The notes below the pieces were generated by a model. The model made no database searches. It saw only the letters and a list, made by a program, of their open reading frames with translations, and had not been told where the DNA came from. Positions 12,701 through 19,252 of a stretch of 64,000 nt of DNA are shown here, in pieces. This DNA is from Undaria pinnatifida (lineage: Eukaryota; Sar; Phaeophyceae; Laminariales; Alariaceae), in contig JABAKD010000029.1 in assembly GCA_012845835.1 (NCBI GenBank), positions 1,618,970 to 1,682,969 of the forward strand, given 5' to 3'. The position numbers and the translations under genes are program-made. How positions within the stretch are numbered: position 1 is the first letter of the stretch; each line of letters begins with the position of its first letter.

Positions 12701-14481
12701 AGCGGGCAGCACGAAATATCAGCGTTGTCATCGTTGGAAGGTTGCGAATCTAGTCGATCTACCGGCCTCCCCCCCCGCCCACGACGCATATATTGCTCTT
12801 CCTCTTTTTTGTGACTCCTGCACCGGTCAAATCTAGCGGTAAAAACGTAGATAAACCGCGAAAACAAATCGAGCCTTTCCACGCTCTGCCACGTTTCGAG
12901 CTAAAAACAATAACAAAAAAAAAGTGTGGTGCGTTTAAGTGCCACGCCTGCACGTAAGAATAACTGGCCCCGAATAAAGCGCTGCGGTGAATTGCTGGTC
13001 ACCCCTTCCCACCCGATTCGTGAGAAAAAAAAAGTAGCTACGGTAGGGAGCGCAACCCTTATGTTTTTTATGTGTTGGATGCATCTGTTTTGTTCCTGAG
13101 ATTTCTCGCTTGACGTGCTTATGTATACCGCCCAAACATCTTGACTTTTAGAAACGTTGTGCGCTAGACTCGATGAACAATCCAACGGTCTCATACAGGT
13201 GTCCATCGAATACCACATTTGTATAGCAACAAAGGGATTCCTCGAGAATTGGGCGGTTCCTCGGTATAGTAGCCCCGTCAGTCTGCGATATGTTGGCAAA
13301 AAAGTGGTACGTCTATCGCACGAACACGCGTGCGTATCGGTTTCGTAAACCTGAGAGGACACGCTCCGTCTCGCGGTTGATGGTTCTCAGGCGCCCCACA
13401 ACAAGTGATACGCGGTTCAACTCTCAAAAACGCACCCGCTGGAGAATTAATGACAAATCCTCCACGCCTTTCATGCTGAATAAAATGTTGAGTGTGTTTC
13501 AGAAGACCGCTTCCCACCGAGTTCATTTGATTAAATCTAACCAACGCTGGGTGCGGTGTGGCATCCCCTTCACACGTCATTCGTTTGGTAAGCTTTGCGA
13601 CGAGCTTCAAGTTAACCCTTATTTAATCAACAGATTCCTCTCGTGCTTGCCAAAAGGCGGTGGTGCGTTTCGGTACCCCTTTTCCGCCGCCTGTCACGCG
13701 AAATAAAACGCTACGGTGCGTTTTAGTGACCGTTTCTCCACCAAGGTTTGCTCGGTAAGCCTTGCCACATGCTGGGCTCGTTTTTGACAGGGATTTTCAC
13801 AGGTCGAATCATTTCTCGCGGGTAGGTTCGAGTTACACCCTTCTCGACCCGACCCGACCCGACCCGACCCGACCCGACCCGACCCGACCCGACCCGACCC
13901 GACCCGACCCGACCCGACCCGACCCGACCCGACCCGACCCGACCCGACCCGACCCGACCCGACCCGACCCGACCCGACCCGACCCGACCCGACCCGACCC
14001 GACCCGACCCGACCCGACCCGACCCGACCCGACCCGACCCGACCCGACCCGACCCGACCCGACCCGACCCGACTCGACCGGACCCGACCCGACCCAACCC
14101 GACCCGACCCGACCCGACCCGACCCGACTCGACCCGACCCAACCCGACCCCCATCAGACCCGACCCTACCGGACCCGACCCGATCGGGTCATTCCCCGTG
14201 AAAACTCTAATTATAGTTACCCTTTCCCACCTGATTCTCTTTGTTAGCCTAACGACACGTTTCGTCTCGCGGGTGACGATCTCGAGGTGTCCTCCGCAGG
14301 TGATACACGATTCGACCCTCAAAAACGCGTCTTCCGGCGAAAAGAGGTCCAGCACGGGACGCATGTCGAGACTAGGAACAGCGTCCGTGATGTCAGTTCC
14401 AGGTCCTCCCTGGGCGGCGTACTCCTTAGAGAGGTCGGTGTGGCGAAACGTCGGGAGGGGTGGCCGGGGGGGGGGCAGCAG

Positions 14482-14516
<35 letters not shown>

Positions 14517-17500
14517 GTAGCAGCAGCAGGAACGTATAATTTCAGCCTGTGCTGCGTGCACGATATCCTATACGGCTTGCCACTTCAAACTACCGTCCCT
14601 TTCATACCCTTTCATAAGAAAGAGCGCCTTTAAAAGAGCTCAGCCCCAGCAATTACGGGGACGCAAGAAATTCTACAGCTGAGTCATTCCACGCCAAAAT
14701 AGTAGGGGTACAGCAGATTCTAAGAAATTTCTGAGCTCCGAACCTGAGGAGTTGAACATCATCCATCATCCATTATCCACCATCCATCATCTATCATCCA
14801 TCATCCAGTATCCATCATCCATCATCCATCATCCATCATCCATCATCCATCATCCATCATCCATCATCGACCATCCATCATCCATCATCCATCATCCAGC
14901 ATCCATCATCCATCATCCATCATCCATCATCCATCATACATCATCCATCATCCATCATCCATCATCCATCGTCCATCATCCATCATCCACCATCCATCGT
15001 CCGCCATCCATCATCCATCATCCACCATCAACACCATCACTCGAAAGACGGTTTCGCCAATAGACATCATTCGTTCGCACAACTCGACCAATATAGCTTC
15101 TAAAAGAGACATACCACTCGTAAAGTTAAAGGGCAATAATGCTACGGCAGGGGGAATTATGTTGCTTTACCCCCTTTTGGTCACTTTTTTTCCATGTGGC
15201 TCGGTGTCACTGGCGCGAGTGACCCCCCCCCCTCTGTTCCTTTCGTGCTGTATACCAACATTCAATATTAATGCGAAAAAGGGATCGCTAGCTACGCTGC
15301 ACCAAAAAAAGACGTTATTGTCGGCGAGGTACAGACTCACTCGCGCGAGTATGATATGGTATGATACGGTATGATATGGTACGATACGGTATAATATGGT
15401 ATGATATGGTATGATGCCTATTACCCGGCAGCTAAAATTGGGGGTATCCCCCTGCCCTAGACTCGATCGTATCATGCTTACGACCGGTAGTTCCACCGTT
15501 GAGAATCTCAACCAATGACCCCCCTGTTCCTTGCGCTGTTTAACAACATTCTCGATATTTTTACGAAAAAGAGATCGCTAGCTACGCTGCACCAAACAAA
15601 AACATTATTGTCAGTGAGGTACTGAGGCCATTCGCGCGAGAATGATATGGTATGATATGGTATGATACGGTATGATATGGTATGATATGATGTGGTATGG
15701 TATGGTATGATATGATATGATACGGTATGGTATGGTATAGTATGGTATAGTATGGTATGGTATGGTATGGTATGGTATGGTATGGTATGGTATGGTATGG
15801 TATGGTATGGTATGGTATGGTATGGTATGGTATGGTATGGTATGGTATGGTATGGTATGGTATGGTATGGTATGGTATGGTATGGTATGGTATGGTATGG
15901 TATGGTATGGTATGGTATGGTATGGTATGGTATGGTATGGTATGGTATGGTATGGTATGGTATGGTATGGTATGGTATGATATGGTATGGTATGGTATGG
16001 TATGGTATGGTATGGTATGGTATGGTATGGTATGGTATGGTATGGTATGGTATGGTATGGTATGGTATGGTATGGTATGGTATGGTATGGTATGGTATGG
16101 TATGGTATGGTACGTATAACCCGGTAGTGAAAATTGGGGGTATCCCTCTGGCCTAGCCTTGATCGTATCATGCTTACAACCGGTAGTTCCACCGTTGAGG
16201 ATCTCAACCAATCAGAACCTGTCACCGCTACCGTGGGATATCAACCAATCAGATAGTGTCACCGCATGCTACGCTAGAGGTATTAAGGTATACCGTTTTC
16301 TGGCGAAATATTTTTCTGAGTGGCGAGGCTCCTTGACCTATTCATGGAATCGTCTGAACTTTTATTATTATCTTCGGGGCAGCGTGTGTTTTCGGCTGTG
16401 TCCTACCTACTGTAGTAGCTCATTGGATTATTCATCGTGGAGAAAAAAAAAAAACTCGAAACATATCAGCCTTTTTGGGTGAAGCACAGAGAGCTACCCA
16501 GGCGAGAACCCCAAGAAATCAATGGTTGGTGCTTTCTCTCCCATATACTATAAGTAGCATGTTTCAGCACTATTTTTTTTTGCCATCCGCGACGATTGAA
16601 TGTGCAGCATGGCAAGCTTCAACATTGATCACTTGAAAGAAATTGCCCTCGGAATAACCCTCTGCCCCCAACCCTCTAACGCTGACCCTGGTACCTCATT
16701 TGTCATTGTCGCCTTGCGCGCGAGCTCGCCCTTTATCGTCACGACGTCTCGCACGTACGCCTTCCTCAGCACGTCGATGATCTGGCTCCGCCGCAACAGC
16801 CGCAACCGGACAGCTTCCAGTTCCAGTTGCAGGTCCTGCAAACAGATAGGATCCCGGACGGGAAAAGAAAAAGAAGGCAAGAAATGTCAGCCGACAAGAT
16901 CGGAGAGAGAGCGAGGATTTCGAATGATTTCTTTTTTTTACTATTCATACAGTCAGGTGTATCCGACTAAAGAGAGCCTACAGTAAGATAAAACGGGCTT
17001 AGGAGCGGTCGAATTCGCCCGTCACGCTTTGTGACGCCCGTAGCAAGAAAATCTCTTCGAAACCTACGTCGAGATAAGGGTGACGCGCGAAGGTAATCGC
17101 GGTAACACTGCCTTTTTTTCCGAGGGGCTGACACGTGCTAGGGCAGAGGTAGCACCTTTTTGGCGGATTCGTTCTGAACAACGGTGAGGGAGGGGTTTCT
17201 CAACCCCAAATCTTCGGAACTTCGTTGTTTGTTTGCGAAAATGTTTTCGTTTTTCACCTAGGCCTTGGTCCGTTCTTCATCGGGTTGTCCTTTTTTATTT
17301 CCCCCGAATCGAGATTGTTGGAGGGGAATAGAGCATCTCATAATATGAGGAGCCTTGACCCAAATTTTTCGAAATTTCTTTTCATTTATTTTCTTATGGC
17401 GATCTTTTTTTCGTTTTACACCTAGCGGGCCGTGGCAGTTCTCTCCCCGGTGGCACTCTTATTTTTTTTTCTCAAATCAAGATTTTGTGTGGGATATAGA

Positions 17501-19144
17501 GCAGCTTATCATCATGTCCGAAACCTCAGAAACAACGTGTTGCACCTCTACCGTACTGTCCGTACTATATTAGTACCATGTATGTGTCGGCTCTTAAATC
17601 GGATGCCCCCACTGTAGTGTATTAGTAGCATGTGTCGGGTCTTAAATCGGGTGCCTCACTGTACTATAATAGTACCATGTATCGGCTCTAAAATCGGATG
17701 CCACCACTGGAGTACATTAGTAGCATGTGTCGGCTCTTAAATCGGGTGCCTGACTGTACTATATCAGCACCATGTATCGGCTCTAAAATCGGATGCTCCC
17801 ACTGGAGTGCATTAGTAGCATGTGTCGGGGTGCTCCACTGTACTATATTAGTACCATGTATCGGCTCTTAAATCGGGTGCCCCCCCTGTAGTCTAATCCC
17901 GAGTGTTTTGTCCCCCACGTCGGGAAGAGTAGTGTGTGCACGTACCCCGACCCTAAAACGCTTTTACATGTAAACCTGTCCGTCTGAAGCACCAACTAGT
18001 TATTCGTCGTCGGGCTAATAGTTCGGTGGGCCGACTTTTGTTTAGGTTTTTCCTTATACCTGGTATTAGGGTTAGGAGTGCTTAATGCGGAATTCATTCT
18101 TCGTATTAGGGGCGGCAAGGCCAACTCGGCGAGGGGGGGGGGGGGGAACCTGTTCGACTTGGCGACTTAAAAAACGTCGACCAGTTGGGCTAACCGGAAA
18201 CTAACGATTGTTTATCATTTGCCGTGGAAAAAAAATCCTGCCGACTCACAGCTCTATCGAAATGAAATGCCTGTCGAGTAATAAGTGCGACACCAGCACA
18301 CTGCACTCTCTTGGCCTCCTGACCGTTGTCCTTTGGCGGAGATGACGGCCTCGAGGTCTCCCAATCCGCACCCCCGCCTATGACGTGCTAGCGATAGAGG
18401 TAGGAGTAGCACTTTATGTATTTTCTGAACGACGGGACTCCTTAAAGTCTGTACGACTGGAAGCCCGTGTTGGGAACAAAATTACTTGGAAATGGTATAG
18501 AAAGGGGTCTGGAGGCTCCCGAAACCATCGGAACGTCATTTTCTTCTAGCGTTTTTTGTTAACGTTTTTTAACGCCCAGGCCATGAGGCTTTTCATAGAG
18601 AATTTGCACTTCCCGTTTACTCTATTAATAAGTCATTTTTGGGGGGCGAGGGTATAGGAGCAACGACCCCCAGAAGAGCCAAAGAGCGGTGTACCTCTAC
18701 ATGCAGTTAGTAGCGTATGGCCTACGCCGTGGAGGTCCTCTTCCAACTTGAAGATTCTCCCCCTTTTACGCTGAACCTAACTCTACGCGTACTACACCCT
18801 CTCACCAAATAAATTACCCATGTTCCCAGAATGTCTACTGTAGAAGAAAAACGTACCTGTGCACTCTTGGCTTCTGCCCGTTGGCGGCTAGCGGCGATGA
18901 TGGCGTCGAGGTCTCCCCCACCGTCGACATCCTCTTCCAACTCGAACCCTCTCCCTGCCGTCGCCCTGGCGGTGGTTGGCCTTCCAGCCACCGGCGTCGA
19001 CATTGGGGATGTTGGTCTCCCCGCTGCCGGCGTCGACATGGCGGATGTTGGTCTTCCCCCTGTTGAAACAGCGGATGTTGGCCGCGACATGTCCTCGACA
19101 CTGCTCCACACACGAGGCGCTCGCTGCGTGGAGGGGGCACGGCG

Positions 19145-19213
<69 letters not shown>

Positions 19214-19252
19214 TCGTTGTTTCAGCAAGTGCGAGCAGTGGTCGACTCTCCT
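376..19252 (-). CDS. Gene 1: split gene for a long coiled-coil protein (13 exons seen, 3' end off window)
   Basis: Joining 13 exons gives one uninterrupted frame of 1,965 nt (655 codons); each intron's phase agrees on both sides. Residues 1-132 carry a polyQ run followed by RPTSA/RPTSP repeats. Residues 133-179 contain LRKAYVRDVVTIK. Residues 180-244 contain PSLDMRPVLDLFSPED and a CITCGG two-cysteine motif. Residues ~245-540 are charged, heptad-like coiled coil with few prolines. The last exon is Ser/Pro/Asp-rich and ends in a Gly/Glu tract. I do not recognise a named family. The architecture suggests a structural or scaffold protein, which is inference. No stop codon is seen: the last exon ends in a GTGAGT donor at 371-375, so the gene continues past base 1. 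The start is unsettled: an ATG at 19,430-19,432 is in frame if exon 1 is not spliced at its 5' side. Introns run from 0.3 to 2.5 kb. Confidence 0.72.
420..526. repeat. (TCC)n microsatellite inside a coding exon
   Basis: About 30 near-perfect TCC units lie inside gene 1 exon 13, read as polyGly on the minus strand. The other frame would be polyGlu. Length variation would change protein length without shifting frame. Confidence 0.9.
1105..1215 (-). pseudogene. Ghost of gene 1 exon 13 (upstream copy)
   Basis: The minus strand reads GNETLPLPVSLSPDKSSGNN, matching the GNSNLPPSVLASPDIDSSGN repeat of exon 13. There is no good splice acceptor, so it looks like a decayed duplicate in the exon 12-13 intron. 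Confidence 0.5.
1440..1660 (-). repeat. Dispersed repeat M5, degenerate copy
   Basis: Features shared with 24,230-24,440, 31,000-31,340 and 55,440-55,640 are CTTCTCGCG, a CGTAGYGGG purine-rich block and a GGATCTGA segment. This copy is inverted. It lies in the exon 12-13 intron of gene 1. Confidence 0.45.
1795..2075. repeat. Dispersed repeat M2, copy 1
   Basis: It contains GGGTCACCTTAAGGGCCC, TCGCTCGCGCAAGTGACC, TTCGTGCTGTT and AGCTACGCTGCGCCAAAAAA, in the same order as copies at 15,150, 29,650, 45,820 and 47,520. The TCACTCGCGCGAGTGA core is a hairpin. No coding capacity. Confidence 0.65.
2329..2410 (-). CDS. Gene 1 exon 12: coiled-coil exon
   Basis: Acceptor GTGTGGACAG and donor ATTCTG|GTAAGT, the best donor in the gene. 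Phase 2 in, phase 0 out. It encodes SEAKDANAALKEAQERAQEL, then QAKVGIL, the end of the coiled coil. Confidence 0.75.
3050..3106. repeat. Short tandem repeat, ACCCTGCNCT
   Basis: About five ~10-bp units (CTACCCTGCC, CTACCCTGCT, CTACCCTGCG) in a gene 1 intron. Confidence 0.7.
3394..3683 (-). mobile_element. M1 inverted-repeat element (MITE-like), copy a
   Basis: The element starts GGACGCGTGCTACAATCGAG and ends CTCTGTCGTAGCGCGCGTCC, so the ends are inverted repeats. Internal landmarks run in the reverse order of the reference copy at 33,566: GGGAGCTTAAGACAG, CTGATTTGGAGAAAA, CCGGATGGACAATCCC, CCGACGATTTT, GGAGCCCCGTCATTCAG. No ORF. It sits in the gene 1 exon 11-12 intron. Confidence 0.8.
3838..3910 (-). 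mobile_element. M1 element, partial
   Basis: Only the terminal part remains: GGTTAAGGAGTCCCGTCCTTCAG, then GGTATACCTCTATTCGAAAC. Confidence 0.65.
4309..4592 (-). mobile_element. M1 element, copy c
   Basis: Both ends are present: GACGCGTTCTACGACAGAGG at the left and ACCTCTATCGTAGAACGCGTC at the right, with all internal landmarks in reverse order. No ORF. Confidence 0.8.
4606..4690. repeat. Tandem 16-17-mer AAGGCACGGTCCTTCG
   Basis: About five imperfect units directly follow M1 copy c. Confidence 0.75.
4941..4957 (-). CDS. Gene 1 exon 11: candidate 17-nt microexon
   Basis: CTGTCGCAG|GAGCTTCATCTCGCCAG|GTGAGC has strong borders on both sides. It is phase 0 in and phase 2 out, exactly what is needed to connect exon 10 (phase 0 out) to exon 12 (phase 2 in). 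It encodes ELHLA plus the first two bases of an Arg codon. Without it exon 12 reads into a stop. Confidence 0.5.
5110..5245. repeat. Dispersed repeat shared with 62,565-62,700
   Basis: The two loci share the order TATGGTCGTAGTC, GACGTCATAGACCCTTGCAT, GGAGCACGTAGGG and TGCAACGCGCC with scattered substitutions. I see no coding frame. The rest of 4,958-7,433 (a long gene 1 intron) shows nothing I can name apart from the 5,770/6,180 repeat pair. Confidence 0.5.
5770..6245. repeat. Local duplicated block CCAGGTTTTAGATAC
   Basis: CTATCCGCGATTTACCAGG at ~5,778 is repeated at ~6,184 as TTATCCGCTATTCACCAGG, each followed by GTTTTAGATAC and GCCCTTGSGATAT. GTTCTTCGGGTTA occurs twice after it (6,158 and 6,229). 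Confidence 0.6.
7434..7571 (-). CDS. Gene 1 exon 10: coiled-coil exon
   Basis: Acceptor TGACGTGGCAG and donor CTCAAG|GTGAAT, 46 codons, phase 0/0. It encodes AATETAQDEAGEASDALAAS, then KAEIKRLRTVLSTNDAATAL. This is Ala/Glu-rich helix continuing the coiled coil of exon 9. Confidence 0.78.
8097..8234 (-). CDS. Gene 1 exon 9: coiled-coil exon
   Basis: Acceptor GGCGGGGGGCAG and donor GTCGAG|GTGCGA, 46 codons, phase 0/0. It encodes ADHSATKELLEEERVRYERC, then NLETSQQHLANLNEQFNEL. Using the inner CACAG acceptor instead would break phase with exon 8. Confidence 0.75.
8425..8685. mobile_element. Foldback/MITE-like element with ~90-100 bp inverted arms
   Basis: The left arm 8,425-8,529 and right arm 8,601-8,685 are reverse complements. 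Landmarks are ACGACTACATAGTCGTG in each arm, a TTTAAAT block and GGGTTTCAGGCC facing GGCCTGAAACCC. The loop is ~70 bp of A/C-rich sequence. It lies in the gene 1 exon 8-9 intron and has no ORF. Confidence 0.8.
8938..9030 (+). mobile_element. M1 element, 5' fragment
   Basis: GTGATAGGGGTATACCTCTTTTTGGCG, then GATGACGGGGCTCTTCAACC, match the left end of M1; the remainder is not recognisable. Confidence 0.65.
9535..9633 (-). CDS. Gene 1 exon 8: coiled-coil exon
   Basis: Acceptor ACCTCGAAAG and donor AAAAG|GTGGAA, 33 codons, phase 0/0. It encodes VEDLKISTSADSKVLLDARN, then KSDEIQRRLKGEK. The acceptor has A before AG and only a modest pyrimidine tract, so the 5' edge is less certain than the frame. 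Confidence 0.7.
10468..10602 (-). CDS. Gene 1 exon 7: coiled-coil exon
   Basis: Acceptor AACGCTGCAG and donor AAG|GTGAAT, 45 codons, phase 0/0. It encodes EEELEVIPTLREEVERLREA, then QEQESKEESLHIKDGEIAML, a textbook heptad-type sequence. A partial decayed copy of its 5' half lies about 175 bp upstream at 10,745-10,800. Confidence 0.78.
10745..10800 (-). pseudogene. Ghost of gene 1 exon 7, 5' part
   Basis: Minus-strand GAGGAAGAGCTCGCGGTGAT matches GAGGAAGAGCTGGAAGTGAT of exon 7. The acceptor CTGCAG has become CTGCTG, and similarity runs on into the upstream intron. The copy sits ~175 bp upstream of the intact exon. Confidence 0.65.
11029..11076 (-). CDS. Gene 1 exon 6: short coiled-coil exon
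   Basis: Acceptor CGGTGCCAG opens EKLARLLEHRNSKPAE, 16 codons. The donor GAG|GTCGAA keeps phase 0 with exon 7. A stronger-looking GC site, GAAG|GCAAGC, lies 7 nt further, but it would put exon 7 out of frame. The 3' border is therefore uncertain. Confidence 0.55.
11440..11571 (-). mobile_element. M1 element, partial, abutting CCCTAA repeats
   Basis: The right half of an M1 copy ends ACCTCTATCATAGCACGCGTCC and is followed at once by ATAACCCTAACCCTAACCC (11,572-11,609). Confidence 0.65.
11572..11612. repeat. Short telomere-like CCCTAA stretch
   Basis: About six CCCTAA/CCCCAA units directly after an M1 end. Confidence 0.8.
11865..11955 (-). CDS. Gene 1 exon 5: coiled-coil exon, probable GC donor
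   Basis: Acceptor CGTCTCTCCAG, phase 2 in. It encodes TKKDCEAEVLALREEARR and FTWEVKLRRK. To keep phase with exon 6 the donor must be AAAG|GCGAGT, a GC rather than GT start. The nearby GTGGAT would shift the frame. A decayed duplicate of this exon plus its upstream intron lies at 12,256-12,400. Confidence 0.65.
12256..12400 (-). pseudogene. Ghost of gene 1 exon 5 with flanking intron
   Basis: Minus-strand GCGAAGGAGGACTGTGAAGC matches ACGAAAAAGGACTGCGAAGC of exon 5. The upstream intron is duplicated too: CTCTATGATAGCCGGCGTGT at 12,016 versus CTCTATGATAGCCAGCGTGT at ~12,352. The copy has an extra G after its CAG (frameshift) and a stop after 13 codons. Confidence 0.75.
12532..12672 (-). CDS. 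Gene 1 exon 4: coiled-coil exon
   Basis: Acceptor CTCTATTCAG gives phase 2 in, and donor GAGAG|GTACGA gives phase 2 out. It encodes ALTVQMEESGKEAAQLKAEL followed by RQRVKDLDDRN and VVKLE. The alternative acceptor 16 nt further in (GTGCAG|ATGGAG) would break the frame from exon 3, so the longer exon was chosen. Confidence 0.75.
13345..13455 (-). pseudogene. Ghost of gene 1 exon 3
   Basis: The minus strand reads NSPAGAFLRVEPRITCCGAP against SPEDAFLRVESCITCGGHL of the intact exon. CITCGG has decayed to RITCCG and the donor is gone. Plus-strand matches include GATACGCGGTTCAACTCTCA versus GATACACGATTCGACCCTCA. Confidence 0.75.
13841..14185. repeat. (GACCC)n pentanucleotide satellite
   Basis: About 50 near-perfect GACCC units, degrading at the 3' side, lie in the gene 1 exon 3-4 intron. 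The ~160-residue DPTRP and GRVGS open frames here are artefacts of a 5-bp unit lacking stops. Confidence 0.95.
14231..14424 (-). CDS. Gene 1 exon 3: CITCGG-motif exon
   Basis: Acceptor CTCTCTAAG, preceded by a C-rich tract, and donor ATCAG|GTGGGA give phase 0 in and phase 2 out. The 64 codons include DMRPVLDLFSPED, FLRVESCITCGGHLEIV and TKRVVRLTKRI. The two cysteines of CITCGG could form a metal or redox pair, which is inference. A decayed copy lies at 13,345-13,455. The GACCC tract below it belongs to the intron, not the exon. Confidence 0.75.
14476..14530. repeat. (CAG)n microsatellite
   Basis: About 18 CAG/CAA units lie upstream of gene 1 exon 3, on the intron side of its acceptor. Confidence 0.9.
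14752..15040. repeat. (CATCCAT)n-type satellite
   Basis: ATCCATC/CATCATC units run for about 290 bp in the gene 1 exon 2-3 intron. No function is visible. Confidence 0.9.
15140..15520. repeat. M2 element and downstream block, tandem copy 1 (short GGTAT tract)
   Basis: It contains GGCGCGAGTGACCCCCCC, GGATCGCTAGCTACGCTGCACC, a short GATATGGTAT tract (15,349-15,412), then AAAATTGGGGGTATCC and GGTAGTTCCACCGTTGAG. The same order recurs at 15,521-16,235. Confidence 0.8.
15521..16235. repeat. Tandem copy 2, GGTAT tract expanded to ~490 bp
   Basis: The block repeats GATCGCTAGCTACGCTGCACC and ends GGTAGTTCCACCGTTGAG, with roughly 95 GGTAT units (15,630-16,112) between. The WYGMV and HTIPY open frames are artefacts of the 5-bp unit. 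Confidence 0.9.
16264..16345 (+). mobile_element. M1 element, 5' fragment
   Basis: GCTACGCTAGAGGTATTAAGG, then GTGGCGAGGCTCCTTGACC, match the left end of M1. Confidence 0.6.
16695..16835 (-). CDS. Gene 1 exon 2: DLQLELEAVRL helix and RKAYVRDVV motif
   Basis: Acceptor TCTGTTTGCAG and donor GAG|GTACCA flank 47 codons, phase 0/0. The peptide starts DLQLELEAVRLRLLRR, contains LRKAYVRDVVTIKGEL and ends ATMTNE. It reads as a strongly helical segment. The aromatic/basic RKAYVRDVV patch is the most conserved-looking stretch of the protein. Confidence 0.78.
17160..17545 (+). repeat. Two degenerate M1-related segments
   Basis: The order CACCTAGGCC, TCATCGGGTTG, AATCGAGATT and GAGGAGCCTTGACCC appears once at 17,225-17,360. 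It recurs in related form at 17,395-17,545 (CACCTAGCGGGCC, AATCAAGATTTTG). Confidence 0.5.
17560..17890. repeat. Dimeric (A/B) minisatellite, ~55 bp units
   Basis: Six or more units alternate between TACCATGTATCGGCTCTAAA-type and TAGCATGTGTCGGCTCTTAA-type sequences, giving a higher-order period near 113 bp. It lies in the gene 1 exon 1-2 intron. Confidence 0.8.
17990..18270. repeat. Degenerate relative of the 60.3 kb foldback element
   Basis: It shares ACCAACTAGTTATT, GTCGACCAGTTGG and GCCGACTCACAGCTCTA with 60,340-61,100 but is far more diverged. Confidence 0.5.
18294..18375 (-). pseudogene. Ghost of gene 1 exon 1, 3' end
   Basis: CTGCACTCTCTTGGCCTCCT, then GACGGCCTCGAGGTCTCCC, match the exon 1 end (GTGCACTCTTGGCTTCTGCC, GATGGCGTCGAGGTCTCCC). 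The donor corresponding to CACAG|GTACGT is destroyed. Confidence 0.7.
18382..18470 (+). mobile_element. M1 element, 5' fragment
   Basis: GACGTGCTAGCGATAGAGGTAG, then TTCTGAACGACGGGACTCCTTAA, match the M1 left end. Confidence 0.55.
18722..18764 (-). pseudogene. Second ghost of gene 1 exon 1
   Basis: AGGTCCTCTTCCAACTTGAA corresponds to ACATCCTCTTCCAACTCGAA in exon 1, just 3' of the intact exon. Confidence 0.5.
18857..19252 (-). CDS. Gene 1 exon 1: polyQ and RPTS-repeat N-terminal region
   Basis: The minus-strand exon runs from a TTTTTTCAG acceptor to a CACAG|GTACGT donor, phase 0 at both ends (132 codons). It opens RRVDHCSHLLKQRK, then has a CAA-coded polyQ run (plus-strand GTT tract 19,144-19,212). 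Three RPTS-type repeats follow, then an acidic/Gly segment and IIAASRQRAEAKSAQ. The frame stays open upstream to an ATG at 19,432, so exon 1 might instead be the first coding exon without the acceptor. Confidence 0.72.
19144..19213. repeat. (GTT)n tract coding for polyQ
   Basis: About 23 GTT units (CAA on the minus strand) within gene 1 exon 1. Confidence 0.95.

Noticed and set aside
13723-14247. 257- and 161-residue frames with GRVGS/DPTRP repeats
   Set aside because: Mostly the GACCC satellite. Only the part at 14,231-14,424 on the minus strand behaves like an exon.
15582-16225. Open frames of 120-209 residues (HTIPY, WYGMV)
   Set aside because: Artefacts of the GGTAT pentanucleotide tract; every frame gives the same peptide pattern.
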